The notes: a model not told the origin generated them from the sequence alone. A stretch of 36,591 bases of DNA from Candidatus Altimarinota bacterium (GCA_012031035.1 JAAUUT010000050.1:1-36591), one strand, 5' to 3'; counted from the first letter of the stretch, positions 8,610-17,534 are shown. Numbers and translations are program-made.

Positions 8610-9030
8610 TGTGAGCCATTCATCCCCCAGTTGACTGGGGATGAATGGCGGACTGACGAAAAGGAATCTTCACACATATAGCTTTCAACTTTTGAGATAA
8701 TTTAGTACAGAGGTCAGGGTAATTAACCTCTTAAAAAACCCAGTAACCAGAAGGTTAACGCGCTTACCTTGACAATTGAATCTATGGGGTTCTACTTTGT
8801 TGTTCTAGTAGTACATTTTTTGTACCTCCTGAAAGTAGGTAAAAGATTCACAGGAACTAGACGACCAGCATTTGAATAAATCAAACATTTGTAGAAATAC
8901 AACTACCCAGGGGCACTGGGGAAGTCAACGCTTAGGGAGAGAACCACCTCTGGCTTAGACACCGCAAGGAATTTAAGTTAAGTGGACTCATTGAACTAAG
9001 AATCCCCCAGTTTACTGGCGGGAGTGTCAA
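8610..9030 (+). mobile_element. Transposase-less IS200/IS605-like element (MITE)
   Basis: About 420 bp with no coding capacity. At the left is a strong hairpin (8616-8648; CCATTCATCCCC paired with GGGGATGAATGG, inner CAGTTGACTG). At the right is a similar hairpin (9003-9023; TCCCCCAGT, TT, ACTGGCGGGA) preceded by ACTAAGAA and followed by GTGTCAA. From memory, the layout AAGAATCCC-hairpin-GGGAGTGTCAA is the right end of cyanobacterial IS200/IS605 elements carrying tnpB. No TIR or transposase gene is present. The element fills the whole gap between the operon start and the next gene, and its right end supplies that gene's stop codon. Confidence 0.7.
8875..9030 (+). ncRNA. Candidate TnpB-type omega-RNA (right-end RNA) of the element
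   Basis: The last ~150 bases of the IS605-like element are rich in short pairings: CCAGGGGCACTGGGG, GGGAGAGAACCACCTC, and the final hairpin at 9003-9023. In IS200/IS605 elements the RNA covering the right end is the guide scaffold for TnpB, with the guide beginning just outside the element, here from base 9031. That role is inferred from position and ending; no covariance search was possible. It could also be inactive remnant sequence. Confidence 0.35.
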
Positions 9031-9584
9031 AGTCCTATTCCTCGGATGAAATAAGATGAAACCATATGCAATAAAATCGTAACTGCGATCGTCCAAGTTA
9101 CGTAAGCCGAATACGTTAAAGATTGAGAAACATCATCTAGTCGCTGTTTGTTAGTGTTGTAGGTAGCAACTTGATTGACCAGCATTTGTAATTGATATTC
9201 TTCTGCCCCTAATGCCAAATATTTTTCTAAAAATTTTGTATCTCCTAAATTGGGACTGACAGCTACCTGACGGGGAAGAAAGGCGTTAATCAATAACGTA
9301 AAATTGACAAAAAATCCCAAGATTTCTGCAAAGCTAAAAGCACTCGGTTGCGTGACTAAGCGAGAAATCATCAAGGTAGTTAATAAAGCACCATTAACAA
9401 CAAAGAGAATATTTAGCTTAGTCGTCAAAAGGTGAGTTTGTTGTTTTTGTTCGGCGATGACGATACGAACATCTTGAGTCGCTAATTCTAGCGTACCTGA
9501 AGAACGACTTTTCTGGGGTTCTTCGGATGGTTGGGTTTCTTCAGAGGGAAGCGTTTTTGGCGCGAAAATAGGTACTACTGTCAT
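9027..9584 (-). CDS. Conserved membrane protein of unknown function
   Basis: 185 residues. A disordered, acidic N-terminus (1-35) is followed by a short helix (LATQDVRIVIAEQKQQTHLLTTK) and two hydrophobic segments, ILFVVNGALLTTLMI and FAEILGFFVNFTLLINAFL. A polar domain comes next, then a last membrane span near AYVTWTIAVTILLHMVSSY. I do not recognise the family. The TGA stop (9027-9029) lies inside the GTGTCAA right end of the adjacent IS605-like element, so the original C-terminus may have been slightly different. It reads away from a palindromic repeat at 9601 and is not clearly in an operon with the glycosyltransferase. Confidence 0.7.
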   Translation of the reverse strand: MTVVPIFAPKTLPSEETQPSEEPQKSRSSGTLELATQDVRIVIAEQKQQTHLLTTKLNILFVVNGALLTTLMISRLVTQPSAFSFAEILGFFVNFTLLINAFLPRQVAVSPNLGDTKFLEKYLALGAEEYQLQMLVNQVATYNTNKQRLDDVSQSLTYSAYVTWTIAVTILLHMVSSYFIRGIGL

Positions 9585-9600
9585 GATGAAGTCGAAAGTC

Positions 9601-9628
9601 GTAGAGACGCGATATATCGCGTCTGTAC
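9601..9628. repeat. GTAGAGACGCGA palindromic repeat
   Basis: Near-perfect 28-bp palindrome: GTAGAGACGCGATA followed by TATCGCGTCTGTAC, one mismatch. It lies 16 bases upstream of the membrane protein start, in a spacer that also holds CTCCTTCGCTCCGCTACG-like repeat debris (about 9650-9680). The same palindrome occurs at 24962 and 36484 and, split, inside the glycosyltransferase gene. Confidence 0.8.
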
Positions 9629-9729
9629 AGAAGTCGAAAGTTGGCGCTGCTCCTTCGCTCCGCTACGTGCGTGGCGGATAAGGGAAGTCACAATTCAGGT
9701 GATGACTTAATACCTAGAATAATCTCTAC

Positions 9730-10875
9730 TCAAACAAGATTTTGAAAATAATTAATAACAGCGCGAGCAATGGTTTCGCTGCCGTCAGTTGCTAAAGTTG
9801 TAACTAGACGAGGTGGATTGGGTTCGCGATCGAGAAATTCCCACTCGCCGTCAAAAAATTCTTCTGGAGTAACGATTTGATGGCGTGCGTAGTGTTGAAT
9901 TCCTTCCATGAGTAGGGGAGACTCGGCAAACCCTTCTCGCGTCAAGGAGACGATAGGAACGCCCAAACAGATAGCTTCTGCAAAGGTACTATATCCAGGT
10001 TTAGAAATGATTCGCCCGCAGATAGGCATAAAATCGACGGGTCGATAAGTATCTCCGTTCATTTTGAGTAAGTTGGGTAAATCTGGCGCAAGGCGATCGA
10101 AAGTAATAAATTGCCAGTCAGAAAATCGTTGTAAGTTGTGATAAGGAATTTTTTGCAGTCCCAAACCGCCAAAGGAAAGTAAGATGGTTTTTTCGCGAGG
10201 AACTTTTAGATTAAATTCCTTCTGCAATTGCGTCTCGCTATAATAGGGCGTACCCCCCGTTAATCCTACATCAGTAATATTGTTAAAAGCTGCCATTGGT
10301 TCGTGCATGGGCAAGCGAAAGGTGAGATCGCATTGTCCGTAACACTCACCAATCCAATCGGCAAGTTCTGTAAAGACGCGAAAGTTGAGGGGCTGTGGGG
10401 CGAGGTCGCCTCGCCCCCTTGTATGCCCCGTCGCGTCTCTTCCCCAATCGCGATAAATAAAGTCCCAACCAAAATTCCCTACCATCCAGCAAGGAATCCC
10501 CGCCGCTTTAGCAATTGGAGCAGCTAAAGGGGGAATATCTGCTAACATCAAACCAACGCGATTGGTGCGCAGAAAGTTGACCTCAGAAGCGATAATCGAA
10601 CGTTGTTCGGCGCGAATTTGTTGCATTTTTTCTAAAGTCGCTGTTTTATCCATCGTCAAACTATCCGACTGAATAACTCCCACATCAAAGGCGCGAATCC
10701 GATGGATAAAATCTTCTCGAATGTAAGAATCTAGCAACCAGCGAGGAGCAGTTGTGACCAAAATTAAAAGAATATCGGGACAAAGTTGTTTAATTTTGGC
10801 AGCAATCGAAGAAGCACGGACGGCATGACCGAAACCGTGACTGGTTACGGCTAGATAAAGAACGGGTTGAGGCAT
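9730..10875 (-). CDS. GT-B fold glycosyltransferase (GT28/MurG-like)
   Basis: 381 residues. The N-terminus VLYLAVTSHGFGHAVRASSIA is the Gly-rich loop of GT-B enzymes that scan for a nucleotide-sugar partner. The C-terminal half has ILLSFGGLGLQ and, near residues 290-330, CGRIISKPGYSTFAEAICLG followed by GVPIVSLTREGFAE, the donor-binding part seen in MurG/GT28 relatives. No membrane span or signal peptide is seen; it should act in the cytosol or at the inner face of the membrane. Donor and acceptor cannot be told. About 24 residues after FIYRDWG (GRDATGHTRGRGDLAPQPLNF onward) do not look like the family. They are encoded by a palindromic repeat inserted in frame (10371-10441). Confidence 0.85.
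   Translation of the reverse strand: MPQPVLYLAVTSHGFGHAVRASSIAAKIKQLCPDILLILVTTAPRWLLDSYIREDFIHRIRAFDVGVIQSDSLTMDKTATLEKMQQIRAEQRSIIASEVNFLRTNRVGLMLADIPPLAAPIAKAAGIPCWMVGNFGWDFIYRDWGRDATGHTRGRGDLAPQPLNFRVFTELADWIGECYGQCDLTFRLPMHEPMAAFNNITDVGLTGGTPYYSETQLQKEFNLKVPREKTILLSFGGLGLQKIPYHNLQRFSDWQFITFDRLAPDLPNLLKMNGDTYRPVDFMPICGRIISKPGYSTFAEAICLGVPIVSLTREGFAESPLLMEGIQHYARHQIVTPEEFFDGEWEFLDREPNPPRLVTTLATDGSETIARAVINYFQNLV
10371..10441. repeat. Nested palindromic repeat inserted in frame inside the glycosyltransferase gene
   Basis: Outer arms TAAAGACGCGA (10371) and TCGCGTCTCTT (10431-10441) match the GTAGAGACGCGA repeat family. Between them is a second perfect hairpin, GGGGCGAGG, TCG, CCTCGCCCC (10397-10417), a repeat type common in cyanobacterial spacers. 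Both lie within an open reading frame without breaking it and add about 24 Arg/Gly-rich residues. Confidence 0.8.
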
Positions 10876-11128
10876 GAAGAAATGATTTGCAATTTTAGAT
10901 ATAACCTAAGCAGACATTCTGGCAAAATTAATAAGAATAAGCAATTGGGTGGCGTTTGTCAGTCAAAATACGGAGAAACGCTTATTAATAATTCATAAAA
11001 CTTGGGCGAATTTATGGATAAATACGGAGGACATACTTAAGAAAATATCATTAAACTTCTATAAAGAGTTTCTTAAAAATTCTAGGAAGATTCCAGAAAT
11101 AAGCTCAACTATCTTAAGGATATGTTTT

Positions 11129-11896
11129 ATGCAGTATGACATTATAAGCGAACAGTTTCGGGAACAATTTCAGGCGGTATTCGCCAATACTGCCGAATTA
11201 AAAAAAGAAGTTTATCGCATTCGCTATGACGTATACTGCCAAGAACTCAACTATGAGTCGCCAGACAAATTTCCAGAGCGGCAAGAAATTGATAGTTATG
11301 ACGAGCGTTCTTTACACTGTCTGCTAAAACATCGAATGAGTGGCGAGTATGCTGGTTGTATTCGTCTGGTTTTTCCCGATCCTTACCAAAGCGATCGCTC
11401 TCTCCCTCTAAACAAAATTTGTTCTCTCGACCTCGACTTAAAAGAACTCCCAACCCATTCATTTGGCGAAGTTTCTCGCTTAGCAGTAATCGATCGCTTC
11501 CGCCGACGGACTGGCGAATCAGAAACCCCAGGAGGCTTATTACTTTTTCCTAACCAAACCCAAGAAGAACGAGAAAAACGCGGTTTTCCAATCATTGCTT
11601 TAAGTCTCTATCTAGCAGCAACTTGTCTTGGCATAGAAGCTGGCATGGAGAGAGTTTTGGTGTTGATGGAACCCAGACTAGCTCGCCATCTTCGCTATTT
11701 TGGCTTTGTATTTACTCAAATTGGCGATTTTATTGAATTTCGAGGCAAACGAGGGCCGTATCAAATTCTTAGTGAATCAGTTATGAATGGATTGCCCGCT
11801 CATATTGTCGAACTGATGGAGGTAATTCGTTCTGATTTAAAGTTATCAGACCTTAATGTAAAACTCGATTTGAAGCCTAAAGCCGTGGTGATTTGA
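11129..11896 (+). CDS. N-acyltransferase of the FeeM / PEP-CTERM-exosortase-associated (LuxI-fold) family
   Basis: 255 residues from ATG 11129, which has AAGGA eight bases upstream. The frame stays open to 10949, but that extension looks non-coding. Family features I recognise from the exosortase-associated acyltransferase and N-acyl amino acid synthase group are LKKEVYRIRYDVYCQELNYE, then EIDSYDERSLHCLL, GCIRLVFPD, EVSRLAVIDRFRRR and EPRLARHLRYFGF. These enzymes transfer an acyl chain from acyl-ACP or acyl-CoA to an amino acid such as tyrosine, using a GNAT/autoinducer-synthase fold. The gap to the flavoprotein gene is only three bases, so they form an operon. No PEP-CTERM or exosortase gene is in the window, which favours small-molecule acylation. 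The product is inferred. Confidence 0.82.
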   Translation: MQYDIISEQFREQFQAVFANTAELKKEVYRIRYDVYCQELNYESPDKFPERQEIDSYDERSLHCLLKHRMSGEYAGCIRLVFPDPYQSDRSLPLNKICSLDLDLKELPTHSFGEVSRLAVIDRFRRRTGESETPGGLLLFPNQTQEEREKRGFPIIALSLYLAATCLGIEAGMERVLVLMEPRLARHLRYFGFVFTQIGDFIEFRGKRGPYQILSESVMNGLPAHIVELMEVIRSDLKLSDLNVKLDLKPKAVVI

Positions 11897-11899
11897 TTT

Positions 11900-13525
11900 A
11901 TGGATAAAGAATTAGCCTTAAAAGCTTGGAGCGCTCTTTTGGGAGAAGATAATGTTATTTGCGATTGCCCGACCGGCAGCGGCAAAGCCGATCGCGCTCT
12001 CCTAGAAGACGCACAAACCGCAACTTTCCTCACTCATCAGCAAATCCCCGCCATTATTAAACCAGGAAATCGCGAAGAAGTTCAAAAATGCCTCAAGATT
12101 GCCAACGAATTTAATATTCCTCTTTATCCAATCGGCAGCGGCAAGAATTGGGGCTATGGTTCTCGCGTCCCCGTTCGGGATGGATGCGCTTTGCTGGATC
12201 TGTCTCGCTTGAATCGTATTGTCGATTTCGATGAAAATCTTGCTTATGTAACCATCGAAGCTGGCGTAACTCAGCGCCATCTCTACGAGTTTCTGCAACA
12301 ACAATCCTCTCGTTTGTGGATGGATGCAACGGGTTCTAGCCCCGATAGCAGCCTTGTCGCTAATATTATGGAGCGCGGCTTCGGTCATACGCCCTATGGC
12401 GATCGCTTTGCCAATGTCTGTGGTTTAGAAGTTGTTTTACCAACTGGAGAATATTTCAATACAGGTTTTGGCAAATTTGTCAATGCTAAAACCAGTTCTA
12501 TCTATCGCTGGGGACTCGGCCCTTATCTCGATGGCTTGTTTACCCAATCTAACTTTGGCATTGTCACGCAAATGACGCTGTGGTTGATGCCAGCACCAGA
12601 GTATTTTCAAGCCTTTTATTTCAGCGTCAATAACCACGAGCAACTACCCGCTCTCATCGACGCGCTGCGTCCTCTGCGCATGAATGGGACGATTCGCAGC
12701 GCCGTTCACGTTGCCAATAACTATAAAGTCCTCTCGTCGATTCGACAGTACCCTTGGGAAGAAGCCCAAGAAACAACCTCCCTACCACCCAACGTTCTAG
12801 AGTATTTTGCCAAAACTTGGGATTTCGGCGCTTGGAATGGTTCTGGCGGTCTTTATGGCAGCAAAAAACAAGTCGCAGCCGCTCGCGATCTAATTAAAAA
12901 GGTACTCAAAGGCAAGGTCAATAAATTAAGGTTTCTTGATGACTGGACGATCGATCTAGCACAACGATTTGCCAAACCCTATCAACTGATAACAGGTTTG
13001 AATTTGCCCGAACTGCTCAAGCTGCTCAAACCCGTCTACGGTTTGATGAAGGGAATTCCTACTGATACACAATTGGCTAGTGCTTATTGGCGCAAGAAAT
13101 CTCCACCTCCCGACACGATGAATCCCGATCTCGATGGCTGTGGGTTGATTTGGTTAGCTCCAGTAGCTCCTTTAGACGGACAACACGCAGCCACTATTTA
13201 TGAAATGGCGAGCAAAACCCTAATCGCCTATAGGTTCGAGCCGAGTATCACCATGACCCTACTAACCGAACGCTGTCTTGGTTGCGTTATTGCGATCGCC
13301 TACGATCGCGACGTACCCGAAGAAGATAAAAAAGCAATGGAATGCTACGAACATTTACTCAACGCCTTAACCGGGGCGGGATATTATCCCTATCGCGTCG
13401 GCATTCAGTCGATGGACGCACTGGCTACACAAGAAAGCTATCAAAGCTTGTTAATCAAACTTAAAGCAGCGATCGATCCCAACCAAATTCTTGCTCCCGG
13501 TCGTTACAGCAGTTTCCCTCGATAA
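11900..13525 (+). CDS. FAD-linked oxidase of the vanillyl-alcohol oxidase / 4-cresol dehydrogenase type
   Basis: 541 residues, close to the usual length for this family. The N-terminal PCMH-type FAD domain shows PAIIKPGNREEVQKCLKIA, then IPLYPIGSGKNWGYGSRVPV, then LLDLSRLNRIVDFDENLAYV and VTIEAGVTQRHLYEFL. NWGYGS and the following strand closely resemble 4-cresol dehydrogenase and vanillyl-alcohol oxidase. The C-terminal cap domain ends in AAIDPNQILAPGRY, the common end of these flavoproteins. Members oxidise para-substituted phenols. A tyrosine-derived phenol supplied by the preceding acyltransferase would therefore fit, but the substrate is inferred. The start lies three bases after the acyltransferase stop, so translation is coupled. 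Confidence 0.87.
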   Translation: MDKELALKAWSALLGEDNVICDCPTGSGKADRALLEDAQTATFLTHQQIPAIIKPGNREEVQKCLKIANEFNIPLYPIGSGKNWGYGSRVPVRDGCALLDLSRLNRIVDFDENLAYVTIEAGVTQRHLYEFLQQQSSRLWMDATGSSPDSSLVANIMERGFGHTPYGDRFANVCGLEVVLPTGEYFNTGFGKFVNAKTSSIYRWGLGPYLDGLFTQSNFGIVTQMTLWLMPAPEYFQAFYFSVNNHEQLPALIDALRPLRMNGTIRSAVHVANNYKVLSSIRQYPWEEAQETTSLPPNVLEYFAKTWDFGAWNGSGGLYGSKKQVAAARDLIKKVLKGKVNKLRFLDDWTIDLAQRFAKPYQLITGLNLPELLKLLKPVYGLMKGIPTDTQLASAYWRKKSPPPDTMNPDLDGCGLIWLAPVAPLDGQHAATIYEMASKTLIAYRFEPSITMTLLTERCLGCVIAIAYDRDVPEEDKKAMECYEHLLNALTGAGYYPYRVGIQSMDALATQESYQSLLIKLKAAIDPNQILAPGRYSSFPR

Positions 13526-13771
13526 AGCTAGGAGGTGAAGTTAAAATAAATTATTTCAGCAAAAGTAAATTAATGTAAGCTAAATTTCAGTTAATCTCAT
13601 ATTTACCAGGACTTAGATACAATTCCCAACAGTAGCTTTTGCACGCTACGAATCGCAGCAAAAACCTGGTTCGCAAGGCCAGCATTGCTAATTTCAAAAA
13701 GGTTGCAGCCCAAACCCAACTCGCTCGATTGATTTTTGTTGATTAACTCTCAATCGCTAGACAACTTTTTA

Positions 13772-15638
13772 ATGACGATGAAGCAGACAAACAACCAACA
13801 GCTACAGCAAAAGGTTTCTAACACCCAGCAGGAAGCCATTCAGCGCCTAAAACAGGTGATGAATCGTCTTTCCGTCAAAGCTGGCGAGCTAGAACGCAAT
13901 CAAAAAGCGGGTCTGACCGAAGCGCTAGAGCAAATGCCCGTAGACGAACTGCAAGCAATTGTAGACGAGCTTAGAGCAGATCTCGAAAAATCGGTGCGTT
14001 TTGTCAGCGATCAAGAAGTAGAATTGGCTTCGCAAGACCAGACGATTGTCGAGCTAGAAGAAAAACTCAAGCTAGCTAGTGAATACGAACGTTTTAGTCT
14101 GGAAGTAGAGCTAGCTAGCGAACGAGAAAGGAAAGATCTGCTAGAGGCAACTTTAATCGGTCAACGCCGTAACCTTCGCAAGCAAGAAGCCACCTACAAT
14201 CAATACTGGCGCATCTTGCGGCGGCGACAAGGCGCATTTGAAGGGGAGGGCGGTTACGCACAACCCAACGAGATAGAACCCGCTCTCATCTCTTTTGCCA
14301 ATCCAGAAACTTTACCGGAAACTCAAGAAGAAATTCAGCTCGTTCCACAGCGATCGCCCCAATTGCTATTTCTAGCGGTAGCAGGCGCACTAACGCTAGG
14401 CGTGATAACGATCTACGGTTTAAAAACCCTACGCCCCAATCCTGAATCTGCCGTTACAGCACCCGACCAAAAGGTTGCCCCCCAAGACATTGCAGCGATG
14501 GGATATATCGAACCCAAAGGCGAAGTCATTACCCTGTCTGCCCCAGCCTTCCAAGAAGGGGCGCGAGTCCAACAACTGCTGGTCAATCGGGGCGATCGCG
14601 TCAAAGCCGGACAAGTAGTTGCCATTCTCGACAATCGCGATCGCCTTTCTGCGTCCCTAGAACAAGCCGAAAGTCAAGTCAAAATCGCTCAGGCAAATCT
14701 CGCTAAAGTTAAAGCCGGGGCAAAAGCAGGCGAAATTCAAGCCCAAGATGCCAGATTTCAACGCACCCAAGCCGAACTACAAGGACAAGTTGCCGCCCAG
14801 CGATCGACAATTGCCTCTTTAGAAGCTCAGTTAATCGGACAAAGAGCTTCCCAAGAAGCCGCCATTCAAAAGCTAGAAGCCGAACTCAAAAACGCCGAAA
14901 CCGATTGCAAGCGCTACCAGCAATTATTTGAAGAAGGCGGTATCGCCGACCAAGAGCGCGATCGCGTTTGCTTGCAAGAAGAAACGACGCGCAAGAGCTT
15001 ACAATCGGGCAAAGCCGATCTCAATCGCATTGTCTCCTCGCTAAAAGCTCAGATCGACGAGGCAAGAGCCACGCTCAGTCGCACTGTCGCAACTTTGGAA
15101 AGGCAAGGGAAAGAAGATCTGGCGATGCTCGATTCGGTCGCCGAAATACGCCCTGTGGACGTACAAGTGGCCACGGCCGAACTTCAGTCAGCTAGAGCCG
15201 CCGTCAAACGCGCTCAAGCCGATTTGGATCTCGCCTACGTGCGATCGCCAAAAAATGGTCAAATTCTTAAAATTCACGCTTGGCCCGGAGAAATTATCGA
15301 TCGCTCTGGCATTGTCGAGCTAGGACAAACCGATCAAATGTACGTCACCGCCGAAGTCTACGAAACCGATATCGGTCGCGTTCGCACTGGTCAAACCGCC
15401 AAGATCGTAAGCGATGGCATAGTAGGAGACTTACAAGGCACGGTTGATGAAGTCGGCTTAAAAATTGGACAAAAAAAATATCTTGGGAACCGATCCGGTT
15501 GCTGATGCCGATGCTAGAGTCGTTGAGGTCAAAATACGTCTTAATCCACAAGATAGCTATAAAATAGCTAACTTGACCAATCTACAAGTCAATGTCATCA
15601 TATATCCCTCTGGCTCTCAAGCACAAATTACGAAGTAA
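13772..15638 (+). CDS. DevB/HlyD-type membrane fusion protein with N-terminal HmpF-like coiled coil (frameshift near 3' end)
   Basis: About 621 residues. Residues 1-160 are a cytoplasmic coiled coil: LQAIVDELRADLEKSVRFVSDQ, described here by its ends, then GQRRNLRKQEATYNQYWRIL and RRRQG. This resembles the C-terminal part of the pilus-motility protein HmpF. A membrane helix follows at about 198-218 (LLFLAVAGALTLGVITIYGL), then the HlyD part: MGYIEPKGEVITLSAP, the biotinyl-lipoyl half LVNRGDRVKAGQVVAILDN, a long helical hairpin and YVRSPKNGQILKIHAWPGE. The raw frame ends at 15505, but one surplus A in the eight-A run at 15471-15478 hides the proper end (ILGTDPVADADARVVEVKIR to 15638). ATG 13772 is preferred over the upstream TTG. 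It feeds directly into devC- and devA-like genes. Confidence 0.88.
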
Positions 15639-15661
15639 TCCCTAACTATTAATTTATACTG

Positions 15662-16834
15662 ATGCTGCGAAAACTTCCGACGGCGTGGTTACAACTAAGA
15701 CATCAAAAAATCCGCTTAATTGTTGCCTTAGCGGGGGTAGTTTTTTCGGTTGTTATTGTCTTTATGCAATTCGGGTTGCGGGATGCTCTATTCGATAGCG
15801 CCGTTCGTTTTTATAAGGGTTTGGAAGGGGATTGTTTTTTGATCAGTCCCCGTTCTACTGCTTTAATCGCGATGGAAACATTTCCCGATCGCCGTTTATC
15901 TCAAGCATTAGCCTTTGAAGAAGTCGAGTTTGTTACGCCAATTTATCTCGATCAAGGTCAGTGGAAAAATCCAGGAACGAGAGATTATTGGCGCAATATT
16001 TTTATTGTTGGCTTTGATATACGCTATCCCATTTTTAGTTTCCCAGGAGCCGAGGAAAATCGCAAAAAACTCGAAATTTCTGATGTCGTTTTATTCGATC
16101 GCGATTCGAGAGCCGAATTTGGTCCGGTCGTTCCAAAATTTAGCCAAAAAGGCAGCGTAACGACAGAAATTGGCAGTCGCGGTGCTAATCGCAGCGTCAA
16201 AGTCGTCGGACTATACAAAATGGGAACATCTTTTGGTTCTGATGGGAATCTGATTACTTCTCACCTTAACTTTTTGCGAATTTTTAATACCTCACGTCGC
16301 ATCGGGTTTATTAATGTTGGTTTAATTAAACTTAAGCCTGGAATTGATGTCGATCTTTTTAAAAATAAACTCAAAGCTTATCTGCCCAAAGATGTTAAAG
16401 TTCTCTCCAAACAAGAATTAATGGATTTTGAAAAAAATTACTGGGAGAGCAGTACGGCAATTGGGTTTGTGTTTAATCTCGGCGTAATGTTAGGAATTAT
16501 GGTAGGGGTTGTTGTTGTTTATCAAATTCTTTATACTAACGTTTCCGAACATTTATCTGAATACGCTACTTTAAAAGCGATCGGCTATCGACATCAATAT
16601 CTTTTATCTTTGGTTTTACAGCAGGCTTTTTTAATTGCAATTTTAGGCTACATACCAGGTTTTTTAATTGCTTCAATTCAATATGAAGTTACTAAACAAG
16701 CTACCCTACTTCCTATTACAATGACCTTGAATAGAGCCTTATTGGTATTAGTAGCAACGATCGCGATGTGTTTTATTTCAGGCGCTTCGGCCGTACAAAA
16801 ATTAAAAGCAGCCGATCCAGCAGACATTTTTTAG
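15662..16834 (+). CDS. devC: DevC-type ABC exporter permease
   Basis: 390 residues, standard DevC length. The N-terminus WLQLRHQKIRLIVALAGVVF starts the first membrane helix (about 18-38), followed by the MQFGLRDALFDSAV motif typical of DevC. A large periplasmic MacB-like domain (about 45-260) comes next, then three C-terminal membrane helices (about 270-295, 318-345, 358-380) and the FtsX-like segment LSEYATLKAIGYRHQYLL. With DevA and the DevB-like adapter it should form a MacAB-type exporter working with an outer-membrane TolC protein. DevBCA of heterocyst formers exports glycolipids. The cargo here may be the acylated product of the upstream genes, which is inferred from order. The next gene starts 13 bases after its stop. 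Confidence 0.93.
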   Translation: MLRKLPTAWLQLRHQKIRLIVALAGVVFSVVIVFMQFGLRDALFDSAVRFYKGLEGDCFLISPRSTALIAMETFPDRRLSQALAFEEVEFVTPIYLDQGQWKNPGTRDYWRNIFIVGFDIRYPIFSFPGAEENRKKLEISDVVLFDRDSRAEFGPVVPKFSQKGSVTTEIGSRGANRSVKVVGLYKMGTSFGSDGNLITSHLNFLRIFNTSRRIGFINVGLIKLKPGIDVDLFKNKLKAYLPKDVKVLSKQELMDFEKNYWESSTAIGFVFNLGVMLGIMVGVVVVYQILYTNVSEHLSEYATLKAIGYRHQYLLSLVLQQAFLIAILGYIPGFLIASIQYEVTKQATLLPITMTLNRALLVLVATIAMCFISGASAVQKLKAADPADIF

Positions 16835-16847
16835 ATTAACTATTCCT

Positions 16848-17534
16848 ATGCAACCCGTTATTGAGATTCGCCATTTAAATCATTATTATGGCAAGGGCAC
16901 GTTAATCAAACAGGTTTTATTTGATATAAGCTTAGAAATTTTTGCTGGAGAAATCATCATCATGACCGGGCCATCGGGTTCGGGAAAAACAACTTTATTA
17001 TCGTTAATTGGTGCTTTGCGTTCCCTTCAAGAAGGCAGTTTAAAACATTTTGGTCAAGAGTTAAATGGTGCGACCGAAGACCAATTAGTGATGATTCGTC
17101 GCAAAATTGGCTACATTTTTCAAGCACATAATTTGTTGCCATTTATGACCGCCAGACAAAACGTACAAATGTCCCTCGAACTACACGACGAGATCACCCC
17201 AGAAGAAGCCGTAACGAAATCGGAAGCGATGTTAAAATCCGTAGGACTAGGCGAACGAGTGAATTACTATCCAGAAAACCTCTCAGGCGGACAAAAGCAA
17301 CGAATTGCGATCGCGCGCGCTTTGGTCAGCCATCCTAAACTCGTCTTAGCTGACGAACCAACCGCCGCCTTAGACAGCAAAACGGGTCGAGATGTCGTAA
17401 GTTTGATGCAATTTTTGGCAAAAGAGCAGGGATGCACGATTTTATTAGTTACTCACGATAATCGCATTCTCGATATTGCCGATCGCATCGTTCATATGGA
17501 AGACGGTCGTCTCAAATCGTCGGGGAAATGGTAA
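16848..17534 (+). CDS. devA: DevA-type ABC exporter ATP-binding protein
   Basis: 228 residues. Walker A GPSGSGKT is at 41-48, the Q-loop lies in IFQAHNLLPFMTARQNV, and the ABC signature LSGGQKQRIAIARAL is followed by Walker B LVLADEPTAALD and the switch histidine in LLVTHDNR. All are intact, so the ATPase should be active. It belongs to the MacB/LolD/DevA group that drives type VII-like ABC exporters. The start lies 13 bases after devC and the end 30 bases before a methyltransferase, so the transcript probably continues. Confidence 0.95.
   Translation: MQPVIEIRHLNHYYGKGTLIKQVLFDISLEIFAGEIIIMTGPSGSGKTTLLSLIGALRSLQEGSLKHFGQELNGATEDQLVMIRRKIGYIFQAHNLLPFMTARQNVQMSLELHDEITPEEAVTKSEAMLKSVGLGERVNYYPENLSGGQKQRIAIARALVSHPKLVLADEPTAALDSKTGRDVVSLMQFLAKEQGCTILLVTHDNRILDIADRIVHMEDGRLKSSGKW

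Noticed and set aside
8610..9030. HEARO/IscB-type RNA instead of a TnpB-type one
   Set aside because: The short pairings reminded me of HEARO, but the right-end layout fits TnpB elements better and no iscB gene follows; left open only for a covariance search.
10949..11128. N-terminal extension of the acyltransferase frame from a GTG at 10949
   Set aside because: The 60 extra residues look non-coding, and ATG 11129 has a good ribosome site and fits the family N-terminus.
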